Shown piece by piece: positions 1-12,072 of a stretch of 64,000 bases of DNA (positions are counted from its first letter, which is position 1; each line of letters begins with the position of its first letter). Source of the stretch: Linanthus parryae (lineage: Eukaryota > Streptophyta > Magnoliopsida > Ericales > Polemoniaceae); NCBI GenBank assembly GCA_023055425.1, contig JALGPY010000003.1, positions 53,677,891 through 53,741,890 on the forward strand, written 5' to 3'. Position numbers and translations under genes: made by a program. A model generated the notes under the pieces. That model was given only the letters and a program-made list of their open reading frames with translations, ran no database searches and was not told the origin of the DNA.

Positions 1-2213
1 TGCATAAACCGCATGAAGGTGCTAGGTGCGTTGGAGAGACCGAAAGGCATCACCATCCACTCGTACAACCCATGTTGTGTCTTGAACGCGGTCTTCCACT
101 CGTCCCCCTGCTTGATCCGGATCTGATGGTATCCGCTCTTGAGGTCAATTTTTGAGAAGACCTGAGAGCCGGACAGTTGATCTAGCATATCATCAAGCCG
201 CGGAATGAGAAACCTGTACTTCACAGTGATCCGATTAATGGCTCTGCTGTCTACACACATGCGCCAAGAACCATCCTTCTTTGGAACTAGCAGGGCGGGC
301 ACTGCGCAAGGACTCATACTCTCTCTGATGTAACCCCTCTCAAGTAATTCAAGTACCTACCTCTGTAACTCTTCTGCTTCCTTGGGACTGAGACGATAGG
401 CAGGTCTGTTTGGCAGACTAGAACCTGGAACTAGGTCTATCTGATGCTGGATATCTCTCATTGGTGGCAAACCAGGAGGGAGGTCCTCTGGCATCAAGTA
501 GGAGAACTCATCCAAAACCTGCTGCACCTCAGGGGGTAATTCAGATTCCTCATTACTGGCACTATTATTAGAAGGGATCAACGCATAAACAAACTTTTCC
601 CGTCGAATCTCTCCCAAGAACTGGGATCGAGAGAGCAGGTTAGCCGGCGCAGTTGGAGCCGGAGTGGAACCCTCCCGTCGCGGAGCTAGTACGATTTTCT
701 TCCCCTTCATCACAAACGAATGGGTATTCTTGTACCCATCATGGAACACACGTCTATCATACTGCCACGGACGACCCAACAAAATATGACATGCATCCAT
801 CTTTACCACGTCACACCAATGACTATCATGATACTTATTACCAATTGAAAAAGAAACAAGACATCTTTTATCAACTGTTACCTCGGAACCTCGGATCAAC
901 CATGACAGCTTGTAAGGCGCAGGATGCTGCTCCGTCTTCAGCTGCAATTTCTTGACGGCTTCTTCAGAGACTATTTTGTCGCAACTGCCGCCGTCTACGA
1001 TCATCTTGCAAACCTTCTTCCCAATTGTGCAGGTAGTGTGAAAGATATTGGTCCTCAACCAATCATCCTCCGAGTCACCCTTGGGAGTTAGCAAGTTTTT
1101 ACGGGCGACCAGATTCTCATGACCATCCCCGTAAAGCACATCTTCATCTCCGTAGTCATCATATACGGGGTCTCCCTGGTACTCCGCTTCTTCGACCTCG
1201 TCCGCAGTACCCTCTTCGATGAATAAACTCTTTGTCTTTTGCACAACCGGCTTCTTACACTCTGTCGCCCTGTGTCCTGGCTCGCCACACTTGTAGCACT
1301 TGAAGCCTCTACTCGATGTACCGGGTGTTGCCTGGGTGGCTGGTCGGGACTCCTGAGATCGATTCGATCGGTTGGTCTGATCGGCCCCCGATGCAGGTTT
1401 TCTGCTCTGCTGCTTCGCCACAGTAAGAGCCCTCTGGTAAACTTCTGAAACCGTCCAGTAAGTTTGCAAGCATAAAACATCCTGCAGTGATTGTCGCAAA
1501 CCTGACAAGTACCGTGCTACTAGCTGCTCTTCTGTTTCGGATAGGTCGTTGCGGGCGATCAACTGGTAGAACTCCTCAGTGTAATCTTCCACCGATTTAA
1601 CACCCTGTCTCAACGTATGGAGACGCTGATATAGGGTTTGGGTGTAGCCAAAGGGAAGAAAGTGAGCCTTCATCTTCTTCTTCATCTTTTCCCATTCAGC
1701 AATCTTCGGTTTTCCCTGCTTCTCACGAGAACGTCGCAACTGCTCCCACCATGCTGAAGCTCTGCCCTTGAGCTTGATTGCGACCAACTTCACCTTCTCA
1801 CGTTCAGAAACTTCCTTGTACTCAAAGATCCGATCCACCTCGTTCAGCCAATCGATGAATCCATCGGCCTGAAGGGTACCGGAATAACTAGGGATCTCGA
1901 CCTTGAATCCTAGACCGCTGCGATGATCGTCACGACCACGGTACCCTCGAACTCGTGGCTCGCGATGGTACGGGTTTTCGAGTGACGTGTTTGAGTCGTC
2001 GTCTGAGTCTTCCTGATCATCCAGATCTTGCGCCGCCAGGCGCCGTGTCAGCTCTTCGATCTGCTGCTGCTGAACCTGGTTCTGTCGCTGCAGATCTTCT
2101 ATCCTCATCACGTCTTCGAGGTTACGTACTCTCAGGGGGGCATCTTCAGCAACCTGCTGCCCACGGCCACGAGCACGTCCACGAGGCATCGTCGATGATG
2201 ATCTTCCTCCCAA
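1..2213 (-). pseudogene. Gypsy gag-pol, copy 1 (cut by window start, one nonsense codon)
   Basis: This holds the gag capsid region, the zinc knuckle CYKCGEPGHRATEC, the protease motif VDGGSC and the start of RT. The frame is open from the ATG at 2213 to a TAG at 357-359, where copies 2 and 3 have CAG (Gln) in ELQRQVLE. The same frame then continues to base 1 with RT sequence, so this is one C-to-T nonsense change and not the natural end. Unlike copies 2 and 3, this copy keeps the usual RT motif KKDGSWRMC; the others read KKGNSWRMC. The protease flank reads DGGSCDKIVS instead of DGGSCDNIVS. The remaining RT, RNase H and integrase lie outside the window. Confidence 0.9.
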
Positions 2214-2222
2214 GTTGAACTT

Positions 2223-2234
2223 GCTCTGATACCA
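2223..2234 (-). other. Primer binding site, gypsy copy 1
   Basis: The minus strand reads TGGTATCAGAGC, complementary to the 3' end of plant initiator Met-tRNA, three bases inside the LTR A end. It lies just upstream of the gag ATG at 2213. Confidence 0.9.
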
Positions 2235-2237
2235 ACC

Positions 2238-2818
2238 TGACGCCGAATTGAATCAAGGCGAGGGATCAAACGCAGCAGAACAACGAATAGAAAGGCAAAA
2301 ACCAGTAGAGAGACTCTAGGGTTCAAAGAAAATATCTATTGATCAAAAAACTGCTCAATTATGCCCACAAGCCGGGCATATATAGCTGAAATCATAAAAT
2401 ATGCCAAAAATGGCAAAATCCCGAAATTGGCCCAACAGTTTGGCCTTATTGAAAGAAACACGTACGTGAAAGTTTGACCCAAAACGGTGTCAAACTGAGG
2501 TCCTAATAAGCAACGGAAATATTACTAAAAATAGTAAAAAATAACTAAAAACGCCCGTATGATAGGTCAAACAGTGGAATTTGGGGATGAAGATGGACCC
2601 CATTGGGGCGTCGTGCGTCTCGTCGAGAGCTTTCCGAATTGGGGTGGCTCGCGTCATTCTGATACCCGTAGCCAAAGTTATGGCCCAAACAGTGCGGCGA
2701 CACCAAAAGCTGCAATTTCTTCCGTCCCTTGCGCTTATCTTCCATCTCATGGTAGAGAAGCGCCAAATTAGTCGCATCTGACAGTTCAGCTTCATCTGGA
2801 TCGTCTGCTCCTGCATCA
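2238..2818 (-). repeat. Gypsy LTR A (581 bp), shared by copies 1 and 2
   Basis: On the minus strand it starts TGATGCAGGAGCAG after a short purine run (GGGGAGAC) and ends GGCGTCA, three bases before the primer site. The outer boundary is set by LTR C, where homology stops exactly at this TGATGCAGG. A TATA-like CTATATATG lies near 2377-2385 (minus strand). It lacks 8 bp (GTAGCTCC, near 2600) present in LTRs B and C, and this changes the reading frame of the polyprotein tail it encodes. Confidence 0.8.
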
Positions 2819-5800
2819 GTCTCCCCGGGTTGGAAAGAACTCGTCCTCGAGTTCACAGCAATGTCTTCAGAATCCACAAAGCAAGGGGTGAGATGCGTCA
2901 CATTGAACACGTCCGAGGTCTTCAGGTGACTGGGAAGCCTCAACCTGTAAGCATTATCATTGATCTTTTGCACGATCTCACAAGGCCCAATCTTCCGATC
3001 CTTGAGCTTATTGTACTCGCCAACAGGGAAACGATCACGAGTCAATACAGCCCATACAAAATCACCAACATCAAATAGTACCTGACGACGATGCTTGTCC
3101 ACCCGAGCCTTGTATTTTCTGTTGTTCTCTTCAATCTTGTTCTTCACCTGGTCATGAATACCCCTCAAGTGATCTGCCATCTCCTCAGCCTTAGGATGAA
3201 CGCGTCCCACGCGCGGAATCGGAGCCAAATCCAGCACCCCTGTCGGGTTCTGACCATAAACAATCTGGAAAGGACTCATTCCCGTAGTTCTGTTCACTGA
3301 CCTGTTATACGCAAACTCCGCCTGAGCAAGCGCCAAATCCCACTGCTTGGGCTTGGAACCTGCCAAACACCTGAGAAGATTCCCTAGACTGCGATTCACC
3401 ACCTCCGTCTGCCCGTCGGTCTGCGGGTGATACGCACTGCTGAAGTTCAACTGAGTGCCCAACTTCTCCCAGAGGCTCTTCCAGAATTGACTCATGAACT
3501 TCGTGTCACGATCCGAGGTGATGGACCGTGGTACCCCATGCAGCTTCACAATTTCTCTAAAGTAGAGGTGGGCTATCCGCACTGCATCCATTGTCTTCCT
3601 ACATGGTACAAAATGTGCCATTTTGGAAAACCTGTCAACAACAACAAGGACAGAATCTGCCGCTCTCTGGGTGCGGGGTAAGCCGAGAACAAAATCCATA
3701 CTGACATCAAACCATGGCGCCTCAGGGACAGGTAAAGGAGTGTAAAGACCTGCATTCGTGAGAACTCCTTTCGATCGCTGACACACATAGCAACGGTCCA
3801 CATAGTGCGCCACGTCAGCACTCAATTTTGGCCAATAAAAATCAGCAGATACAAGAACAAACGTCTTGTCTCGGCCAAAGTGCCCTTCCTGGTGAAGCTC
3901 CCTAATAATCTGCTGCCGCAAAGAACAATATGGAACGCACAAACGCCGTCCCCGAAACAGATAACCATTATGTAAAACAAAATCATGGCGTTGACCAGAA
4001 ATTACCTCAGCAAAGATCTTCCCAAAGGAAGGGTCTGCCTCATACATATCTGCAAATGCTTCAAACCCAGGAACCTGGTTGCTCATGGATGTAAGAAGCA
4101 GATTACGCCTACTCAAAGCATCGGCTACCCGGTTCAAACTTCCCGCCTGGTGCCTCAATGCAAAAGTGAATTCCTGCAAATAAGCCACCCACTTGGCATG
4201 CCGCCGACTCAACTTGTGCTGCCCATTAATGTACTTCAAAGCCTCATGATATGTAAACAAAACGAACTCCTTCTGCACTAGATAATGACGCCAGTGCTTC
4301 AACGTCTGAAAAATGGCGAAGAACTCCAAATCATAAGTCGAGTAATTCTTTCTGGCCCCGGATAGCTTCTCACTGAAGAACGAAATCGGACGCCCTGACT
4401 GACTCAGAACACCGCCAATGCCCAAACCTGAGGCATCACAGTTAACCTCGAACATCTTGTCAAAATGAGGTAGTGCCAGAACTGGTGCCTCTGCCATCAT
4501 CTTCTTGACCTGGTTGAAACTGGCCTCTGCTTCATCCGTCCACTTGAAATCCCGCCCTTTCAGACACTCAGTGATGGGTGCCACCAAAGTGCTGAAATTT
4601 CTGATGAACCTGCGATAGAAAGAAGCCAACCCATGGAAACTGCGCACATCGTGCAGTGTCTTAGGCCTGGGCCAGTCCACAATTGCCTCAATCTTCGAAG
4701 GATCTGCATGCACACCATCAGTAGACACAATGAAACCCAGAAATTGCACAGAAGTAGTGAAAAAGAAACACTTCTTCCTGTTAATGAACAAACTCTCCGC
4801 CTTCAATGCTTCAAAGACAGCTCGCAAATGATCAAAGTGAACAGCCCATGTGGGACTGTAAATAAGAATGTCATCGAAATAAACGACAACAAACTTCCCC
4901 ATGAAAGGCCTCAAAACCTTATGCATAAACCGCATGAAGGTGCTAGGTGCGTTGGAGAGACCGAAAGGCATCACCATCCACTCGTACAACCCATGTTGTG
5001 TCTTGAACGCGGTCTTCCACTCGTCCCCCTGCTTGATCCGGATCTGATGGTATCCGCTCTTGAGGTCAATTTTTGAGAAGACCTGAGAGCCGGACAGTTG
5101 ATCTAGCATATCATCAAGCCGCGGAATGGGAAACCTGTACTTCACAGTGATCCGATTAATGGCTCTGCTGTCTACACACATGCGCCAAGAATTACCCTTC
5201 TTTGGAACTAGCAGGGCGGGCACTGCGCAAGGACTCATACTCTCTCTGATGTAACCCCTCTCAAGTAATTCAAGTACCTGCCTCTGTAACTCTTCTGCTT
5301 CCTTGGGACTGAGACGATAGGCAGGTCTGTTTGGAAGACTAGAACCTGGAACTAGGTCTATCTGATGCTGGATATCTCTCATTGGTGGCAAACCAGGAGG
5401 GAGATCCTCTGGCATCAAGTAGGAGAACTCATCCAAAACCTGCTGCACCTCAGGGGGTAATTCAGATTCCTCATTACTGGCACTATTATTAGAAGGGATC
5501 AACGCATAAACAAACTTTTCCCGCCGAATCTCTCCCAAGAACTGGGATCGAGAGAGCAGGTTAGCCGGCGCAGTTGGAGCCGGAGTGGAACCCTCCCGTC
5601 GCGGAGCTAGTACGATTTTCTTCCCCTTCATCACAAACGAATGGGTATTCTTGTACCCATCATGGAACACACGTCTATCATACTGCCACGGACGACCCAA
5701 CAAAATATGACATGCATCCATCTTTACCACGTCACACCAATGACTATCATGATACTTATTACCAATTGAAAAAGAAACAAGACATCTTTTATCAACTGTT

Positions 5801-7134
5801 ACCTCGGAACCTCGGATCAACCATGACAGCTTGTAAGGCGCAGGATGCTGCTCCGTCTTCAGCTGCAATTTCTTGACGGCTTCTTCAGAGACTATGTTGT
5901 CGCAACTGCCGCCGTCTACGATCATCTTGCAAACCCTCTTCCCAATTGTGCAGGTAGTGTGAAAGATATTGGTCCTCAACCAATCATCCTCCGAGTCACC
6001 CTTGGGAGTTAGCAAGTTTTTACGGACGACCAGATTCCCATGACCATCCCCGTAAAGCACATCTTCATCTCCGTAGTCATCATATACGGGGTCTCCCTGG
6101 TACTCCGCTTCTTCGACCTCGTCCGCAGTACCCTCTTCGATGAATAAACTCTTTGTCTTTTGCACAACCGGCTTCTTACACTCTGTCGCCCTGTGTCCTG
6201 GCTCGCCACACTTGTAGCACTTGAAGCCGCTACTCGATGTACCGGGTGTCGCCTGGGTGGCTGGTCGGGACTCCTGAGATCGATTCGATCGGTTGGTCTG
6301 ATCGGCCCTCGATGCAGGTTTTCTGCTCTGCTGCTTCGCCACAGTAAGAGCCCTCTGGTAAACTTCGGAAACCGTCCAGTAAGTTTGCAAGCATAAAACA
6401 TCCTGCAGTGATTGTCGCAAACCTGACAAGTACCGTGCTACTAGCTGCTCTTCTGTTTCGGATAGGTCGTTGCGGGCGATCAACTGGTAGAACTCCTCAG
6501 TGTAATCTTCCACCGATTTAACACCCTGTCTCAACGTATGGAGACGCTGATATAGGGTTTGGGTGTAGCCAAAGGGAAGAAAGTGAGCCTTCATCTTCTT
6601 CTTCATCTTTTCCCATTCAGCAATCTTCAGTTTTCCCTGCTTCTCACGAGAACGTCGCAACTGCTCCCACCATGCTGAAGCTCTGCCCTTGAGCTTGATT
6701 GCGACCAACTTCACCTTCTCACGTTCAGAAACTTCCTTGTACTCAAAGATCCGATCCACCTCGTTCAGCCAATCGATGAATCCATCGGCCTGAAGGGTAC
6801 CGGAATAACTAGGGATATCGACCTTGAATCCTAGACCGCTGCGATGATCGTCACGACCATGGTACCCTCGAACTCGTGGCTCGCGATGGTACGGGTTTTC
6901 GAGTGACGTGTTTGAGTCGTCGTCTGAGTCTTCCTGATCATCCAGATCTTGCGCCGCCAGGCGCCGTGTCAGCTCTTCGATCTGCTGCTGCTGAACCTGG
7001 TTCTGTCGCTGCAGATCTTCTATCCTCATCACGTCTTCGAGGTTACGTTCTCTCAGGGGGGCATCTTCAGCAACCTGCTGCCCACGGCCACGAGCACGTC
7101 CACGAGGCATCGTCGATGATGATCTTCCTCCCAA
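2545..7134 (-). CDS. Ty3/gypsy gag-pol polyprotein, copy 2 (open, 1529 aa)
   Basis: One uninterrupted ORF. Order: basic N-terminus; capsid-type gag (about residues 100-275); zinc knuckle CYKCGEPGHRATEC (about 305); protease VDGGSC (about 407); RT with YFDDILIYS (about 752); RNase H starting NCDASGLGIGG (about 896); integrase with HHCC finger (about 1077-1115) and D,D35E residues (about 1147, 1206, 1244); and a C-terminal IGPCEI module. There is no chromodomain. Two oddities may make it inactive. The RNase H motif expected as TDHEAL reads TYHEAL (Tyr codon 4249-4251), which replaces a catalytic Asp. The RT motif expected as KKDGSWRMC reads KKGNSWRMC. The last 90 or so residues are encoded inside LTR A, where an 8-bp deletion gives a tail ending LFDLSYGRF. 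The start is the ATG about 10 bp after the primer site. Confidence 0.92.
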   Translation of the reverse strand: MGGRSSSTMPRGRARGRGQQVAEDAPLRERNLEDVMRIEDLQRQNQVQQQQIEELTRRLAAQDLDDQEDSDDDSNTSLENPYHREPRVRGYHGRDDHRSGLGFKVDIPSYSGTLQADGFIDWLNEVDRIFEYKEVSEREKVKLVAIKLKGRASAWWEQLRRSREKQGKLKIAEWEKMKKKMKAHFLPFGYTQTLYQRLHTLRQGVKSVEDYTEEFYQLIARNDLSETEEQLVARYLSGLRQSLQDVLCLQTYWTVSEVYQRALTVAKQQSRKPASRADQTNRSNRSQESRPATQATPGTSSSGFKCYKCGEPGHRATECKKPVVQKTKSLFIEEGTADEVEEAEYQGDPVYDDYGDEDVLYGDGHGNLVVRKNLLTPKGDSEDDWLRTNIFHTTCTIGKRVCKMIVDGGSCDNIVSEEAVKKLQLKTEQHPAPYKLSWLIRGSEVTVDKRCLVSFSIGNKYHDSHWCDVVKMDACHILLGRPWQYDRRVFHDGYKNTHSFVMKGKKIVLAPRREGSTPAPTAPANLLSRSQFLGEIRREKFVYALIPSNNSASNEESELPPEVQQVLDEFSYLMPEDLPPGLPPMRDIQHQIDLVPGSSLPNRPAYRLSPKEAEELQRQVLELLERGYIRESMSPCAVPALLVPKKGNSWRMCVDSRAINRITVKYRFPIPRLDDMLDQLSGSQVFSKIDLKSGYHQIRIKQGDEWKTAFKTQHGLYEWMVMPFGLSNAPSTFMRFMHKVLRPFMGKFVVVYFDDILIYSPTWAVHFDHLRAVFEALKAESLFINRKKCFFFTTSVQFLGFIVSTDGVHADPSKIEAIVDWPRPKTLHDVRSFHGLASFYRRFIRNFSTLVAPITECLKGRDFKWTDEAEASFNQVKKMMAEAPVLALPHFDKMFEVNCDASGLGIGGVLSQSGRPISFFSEKLSGARKNYSTYDLEFFAIFQTLKHWRHYLVQKEFVLFTYHEALKYINGQHKLSRRHAKWVAYLQEFTFALRHQAGSLNRVADALSRRNLLLTSMSNQVPGFEAFADMYEADPSFGKIFAEVISGQRHDFVLHNGYLFRGRRLCVPYCSLRQQIIRELHQEGHFGRDKTFVLVSADFYWPKLSADVAHYVDRCYVCQRSKGVLTNAGLYTPLPVPEAPWFDVSMDFVLGLPRTQRAADSVLVVVDRFSKMAHFVPCRKTMDAVRIAHLYFREIVKLHGVPRSITSDRDTKFMSQFWKSLWEKLGTQLNFSSAYHPQTDGQTEVVNRSLGNLLRCLAGSKPKQWDLALAQAEFAYNRSVNRTTGMSPFQIVYGQNPTGVLDLAPIPRVGRVHPKAEEMADHLRGIHDQVKNKIEENNRKYKARVDKHRRQVLFDVGDFVWAVLTRDRFPVGEYNKLKDRKIGPCEIVQKINDNAYRLRLPSHLKTSDVFNVTHLTPCFVDSEDIAVNSRTSSFQPGETDAGADDPDEAELSDATNLALLYHEMEDKRKGRKKLQLLVSPHCLGHNFGYGYQNDASHPNSESSRRDARRPNGVHLHPQIPLFDLSYGRF

Positions 7135-7143
7135 GTTGAACTT

Positions 7144-7155
7144 GCTCTGATACCA
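7144..7155 (-). other. Primer binding site, gypsy copy 2
   Basis: TGGTATCAGAGC on the minus strand, complementary to initiator Met-tRNA, between LTR B and the gag ATG at 7134. Confidence 0.9.
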
Positions 7156-7158
7156 ACC

Positions 7159-7747
7159 TGACGCCGAATTGAATCAAGGCGAGGGATCAAACGCAGCAGA
7201 ACAACGAATAGAAAGGCAAAAACCAGTAGAGAGACTCTAGGGTTCGAAGAAAATATCTATTGATCAAAAAACTGCTCAATTATGCCCACAAGCCGGGCAT
7301 ATATAGCTGAAATCATAAAATATGCCAAAAATGGCAAAATCCCGAAATTGGCCCAACAGTTTGGCCTTATTGAAAGAAACACGTACGTGAAAGTTTGACC
7401 CAAAACGGTGTCAAACTGAGGTCCTAATAAGCAACGGAAATATTACTAAAAATAGTAAAAAATAACTAAAAACGCCCGTATGATAGGTCAAACAGTGGAA
7501 TTTGGGGATGAAGATGGACCCTGTAGCTCCATCGGGGTGTCGTGCGTCTCGTCGAGAGCTTTCCGAATTGGGGTGGCTTGCGTCATTCTGATACCCGTAG
7601 CCAAAGTTATGGCCCAAACAGTGTGGCGACACCAAAAGCTGCAATTTCTTCCGTCCCTTGCGCTTATCTTCCATCTCATGGTAGAGAAGCGCCAAATTAG
7701 TCGCATCTGACAGTTCAGCTTCATCTGGATCGTCTGCTCCTGCATCA
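7159..7747 (-). repeat. Gypsy LTR B (589 bp), shared by copies 2 and 3
   Basis: Same ends as LTR A (TGATGCAGG...GTCA on the minus strand), with a CTATATATG box. It keeps the 8 bp missing from LTR A. It serves as 5' LTR of copy 2 and 3' LTR of copy 3, and encodes the C-terminal tail of the copy 3 polyprotein. Confidence 0.8.
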
Positions 7748-10700
7748 GTCTCCCCGGGTTGGAAAGAACTCGTCCTCGAGTTCACAGCAATGTCTTCAGA
7801 ATCCACAAAGCAAGGGGTGAGATGCGTCACATTGAACACGTCCGAGGTCTTCAGGTGACTGGGAAGCCTCAACCTGTAAGCATTATCATTGATCTTTTGC
7901 ACGATCTCACAAGGCCCAATCTTCCGATCCTTGAGCTTATTGTACTCGCCAACAGGGAAACGATCACGAGTCAATACAGCTCATACAAAATCACCAACAT
8001 CAAATAGTACCTGACGACGATGCTTGTCCACCCGAGCCTTGTATTTGCTGTTGTTCTCTTCAATATTGTTCTTCACCTGGTCATGAATACCCCTCAAGTG
8101 ATCTGCCATCTCCTCAGCCTTAGGATGAACGCGTCCCACGCGCGGAATCGGAGCCAAATCCAGCACCCCTGTCGGGTTCTGACCATAAACAATCTGGAAA
8201 GGACTCATTCCCGTAGTTCTGTTCACTGACCTGTTATACGCAAACTCCGCCTGAGCAAGCGCCAAATCCCACTGCTTGGGCTTGGAACCTGCCAAACACC
8301 TGAGAAGATTCCCTAGAATGCGATTCACCACCTCCGTCTGCCCGTCGGTCTGCGGGTGATACGCACTGCTGAAGTTCAACTGAGTGCCCAACTTCTCCCA
8401 GAGGCTCTTCCAGAATTGACTCATGAACTTCGTGTCACGATCCGAGGTGATGGACCGTGGTACCCCATGCAGCTTCACAATTTCTCTAAAGTAGAGGTGG
8501 GCTATCCGCACTGCATCCATTGTCTTCCTACATGGTACAAAATGTGCCATTTTGGAAAACCTGTCAACAACAACAAGGACAGAATCTGCCGCTCTCTGGG
8601 TGCGGGGTAAGCCGAGAACAAAATCCATACTGACATCAAACCATGGTGCCTCAGGGACAGGTAAAGGAGTGTAAAGACCTGCATTCGTGAGAACTCCTTT
8701 CGATCGCTGACACACATAGCAACGGTCCACATAGTGCGCCACGTCAGCACTCAATTTTGGCCAATAAAAATCAGCAGATACAAGAACAAACGTCTTGTCT
8801 CGGCCAAAGTGCCCTTCCTGGTGAAGCTCCCTAATAATCTGCTGCCGCAAAGAACAATATGGAACGCACAAACGCCGTCCCCGAAACAGATAACCATTAT
8901 GTAAAACAAAATCATGGCGTTGACCAGAAATTACCTCAGCAAAGATCTTCCCAAAGGAAGGGTCTGCCTCATACATATCTGCAAATGCTTCAAACCCAGG
9001 AACCTGGTTGCTCATGGATGTAAGAAGCAGATTACGCCTACTCAAAGCATCGGCTACCCGGTTCAAACTTCCCGCCTGGTGCCTCAATTCAAAAGTGAAT
9101 TCCTGCAAATAAGCCACCCACTTGGCATGCCGCCGACTCAACTTGTGCTGCCCATTAATGTACTTCAAAGCCTCATGATATGTAAACAAAACGAACTCCT
9201 TCTGCACTAGGTAATGACGCCAGTGCTTCAACGTCTGAACAATGGCGAAGAACTCCAAATCATAAGTCGAGTAATTCTTTCTGGCCCCGGATAGCTTCTC
9301 ACTGAAGAACGCAATCGGACGCCCTGACTGACTCAGAACACCGCCAATGCCCAAACCTGAGGCATCACAGTTAACCTCGAACATCTTGTCAAAATCAGGT
9401 AGTGCCAGAACTGGTGCCTCTGCCATCATCTTCTTGACCTGGTTGAAACTGGCCTCTACTTCATCCGTCCACTTGAAATCCCGCCCTTTCAGACACTCAG
9501 TGATGGGTGCCACCAAAGTGCTGAAATTTCTGATGAACCTGCGATAGAAAGAAGCCAACCCATGGAAACTGCGCACATCGTGCAGTGTCTTAGGCCTGGG
9601 CCAGTCCACAATTGCCTCAATCTTCGAAGGATCTGCATGCACACCATCAGTAGACACAATGAAACCCAGAAATTGCACAGAAGTAGTGAAAAAGAAACAC
9701 TTCTTCCTGTTAATGAACAAACTCTCCGCCTTCAATGCTTCAAAGACAGCTCGCAAATGATCAAAGTGAACAGCCCATGTGGGACTGTAAATAAGAATGT
9801 CATCGAAATAAACGACAACAAACTTCCCCATGAAAGGCCTCAAAACCTTATGCATAAACCGCATGAAGGTGCTAGGTGCGTTGGAGAGACCGAAAGGCAT
9901 CACCATCCACTCGTACAACCCATGTTGTGTCTTGAACGCGGTCTTCCACTCGCCCCCCTGCTTGATCCGGATCTGATGGTATCCGCTCTTGAGGTCAATT
10001 TTTGATAAGACCTGAGAGCCGGACAGTTGATCTAGCATATCATCAAGCCGCGGAATGGGAAACCTGTACTTCACAGTGATCCGATTAATGGCTCTGCTGT
10101 CTACACACATGCGCCAAGAATTACCCTTCTTTGGAACTAGCAGGGCGGGCACTGCGCAAGGACTCATACTCTCTCTGATGTAACCCCTCTCAAGTAATTC
10201 AAGTACCTGCCTCTGTAACTCTTCTGCTTCCTTGGGACTGAGACGATAGGCAGGTCTGTTTGGCAGACTAGAACCTGGAACTAGGTCTATCTGATGCTGG
10301 ATATCTCTCATTGGTGGCAAACCAGGAGGGAGGTCCTCTGGCATCAAGTAGGAGAACTCATCCAAAACCTGCTGCACCTCAGGGGGTAATTCAGATTCCT
10401 CATTACTGGCACTATTATTAGAAGGGATCAACGCATAAACAAACTTTTCCCGCCGAATCTCTCCCAAGAACTGGGATCGAGAGAGCAGGTTAGCCTGCGC
10501 AGTTGGAGCCGGAGTGGAACCCTCCCGTCGCGGAGCTAGTACGATTTTCTTCCCCTTCATCACAAACGAATGGGTATTCTTGTACCCATCATGGAACACA
10601 CGTCTATCATACTGCCACGGACGACCCAACAAAATATGACATGCATCCATCTTTACCACGTCACACCAATGACTATCATGATACTTATTACCAATTGAAA

Positions 10701-12063
10701 AAGAAACAAGACATCTTTTATCAACTGTTACCTCGGAACCTCGGATCAACCATGACAGCTTGTAAGGCGCAGGATGCTGCTCCGTCTTCAGCTGCAATTT
10801 CTTGACGGCTTCTTCAGAGACTATGTTGTCGCAACTGCCGCCGTCTACGATCATCTTGCAAACCTTCTTCCCAATTGTGCAGGTAGTGTGAAAGATATTG
10901 GTCCTCAACCAATCATCCTCCGAGTCACCCTTGGGAGTTAGCAAGTTTTTAGGGACGACCAGATTCTCATGACCATCCCCGTAAAGCACATTTTCATCTC
11001 CGTAGTCATCATATACGGGGTCTCCCTGGTACTCCGCTTCTTCGACCTCGTCCGCAGTACCCTCTTCGATGAATAAACTCTTTGTCTTTTGCACAACCGG
11101 CTTCTTACACTCTGTCGCCCTGTGTCCTGGCTCGCCACACTTGTAGCACTTGAAGCCGCTACTCGATGTACCGGGTGTTGCCTGGGTGGCTGGTCGGGAC
11201 TCCTGAGATCGAGTCGATCGGTTGGTCTGATCGGCCCTCGATGCAGGTTTTCTGCTCTGCTGCTTCTCCACAGTAAGAGCCCTCTGGTAAACTTCTGAAA
11301 CCGTCCAGTAAGTTTGCAAGCATAAAACATCGTGCAGTGATTGTCGCAAACCTGACAAGTACCGTGCTACTAGCTGCTCTTCTGTTTCGGATAGGTCGTT
11401 GCGGGCGATCAACTGGTAGAACTCCTCAGTGTAATCTTCAACCGATTTAACACCCTGTCTCAACGTATGGAGACGCTGATATAGGGTTTGGGTGTAGCCA
11501 AAGGGAAGAAAGTGAGCCTTCATCTTCTTCTTCATCTTTTCCCATTCAGCAATCTTCGGTTTTCCCTGCTTCTCACGAGAACGTCGCAACTGCTCCCACC
11601 ATGCTGAAGCTCTGCCCTTGAGCTTGATTGCGACCAACTTCACCTTCTCACGTTCAAAAACTTCCTTGTACTCAAAGATCCGATCCACCTCGTTCAGCCA
11701 ATCGATGAATCCATCGGCCTGAAGGGTACCGGAATAACTTGGGATCTCGACCTTGAATCCTAGACCGCTGCGATGATCGTCACGACCACGGTACCCTCGA
11801 AATCGTGGCTCGCGATGGTACGGGTTTTCGAGTGACGTGTTTGAGTCGTCGTCTGAGTCTTCCTGATCATCCAGATCTTGCGCCGCCAGGCGCCGTGTCA
11901 GCTCTTCGATCTGCTGCTGCTGAACCTGGTTCTGTCGCTGCAGATCTTCTATCCTCATCACGTCTTCGAGGTTACGTTCTCTCAGGGGGGCATCTTCAGC
12001 AACCTGCTGCCCACGGCCACGAGCACGTCCACGAGGCATCGTCGATGATGATCTTCCTCCCAA
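7411..12063 (-). pseudogene. Gypsy gag-pol, copy 3 (one in-frame TGA)
   Basis: Same domain order as copy 2, starting at the ATG at 12063. A TGG (Trp) to TGA change at 7981-7983, in the motif DFVWAVLT just after the integrase core, cuts the frame. The same frame resumes and ends at 7411. The TYHEAL change in RNase H (Tyr codon 9178-9180) and the KKGNSW variant in RT are shared with copy 2. The integrase D,D35E residues look intact. With LTR B the tail is longer than in copy 2 and ends in a hydrophobic stretch containing FSYFLLFLVIF. Confidence 0.9.
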
Positions 12064-12072
12064 GTTGAACTT

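Noticed and set aside
653..12068. Plus-strand frames of 60-150 codons repeated in each gypsy unit
   Set aside because: They lie opposite the gag-pol frames, and the codon pattern follows the minus-strand protein.
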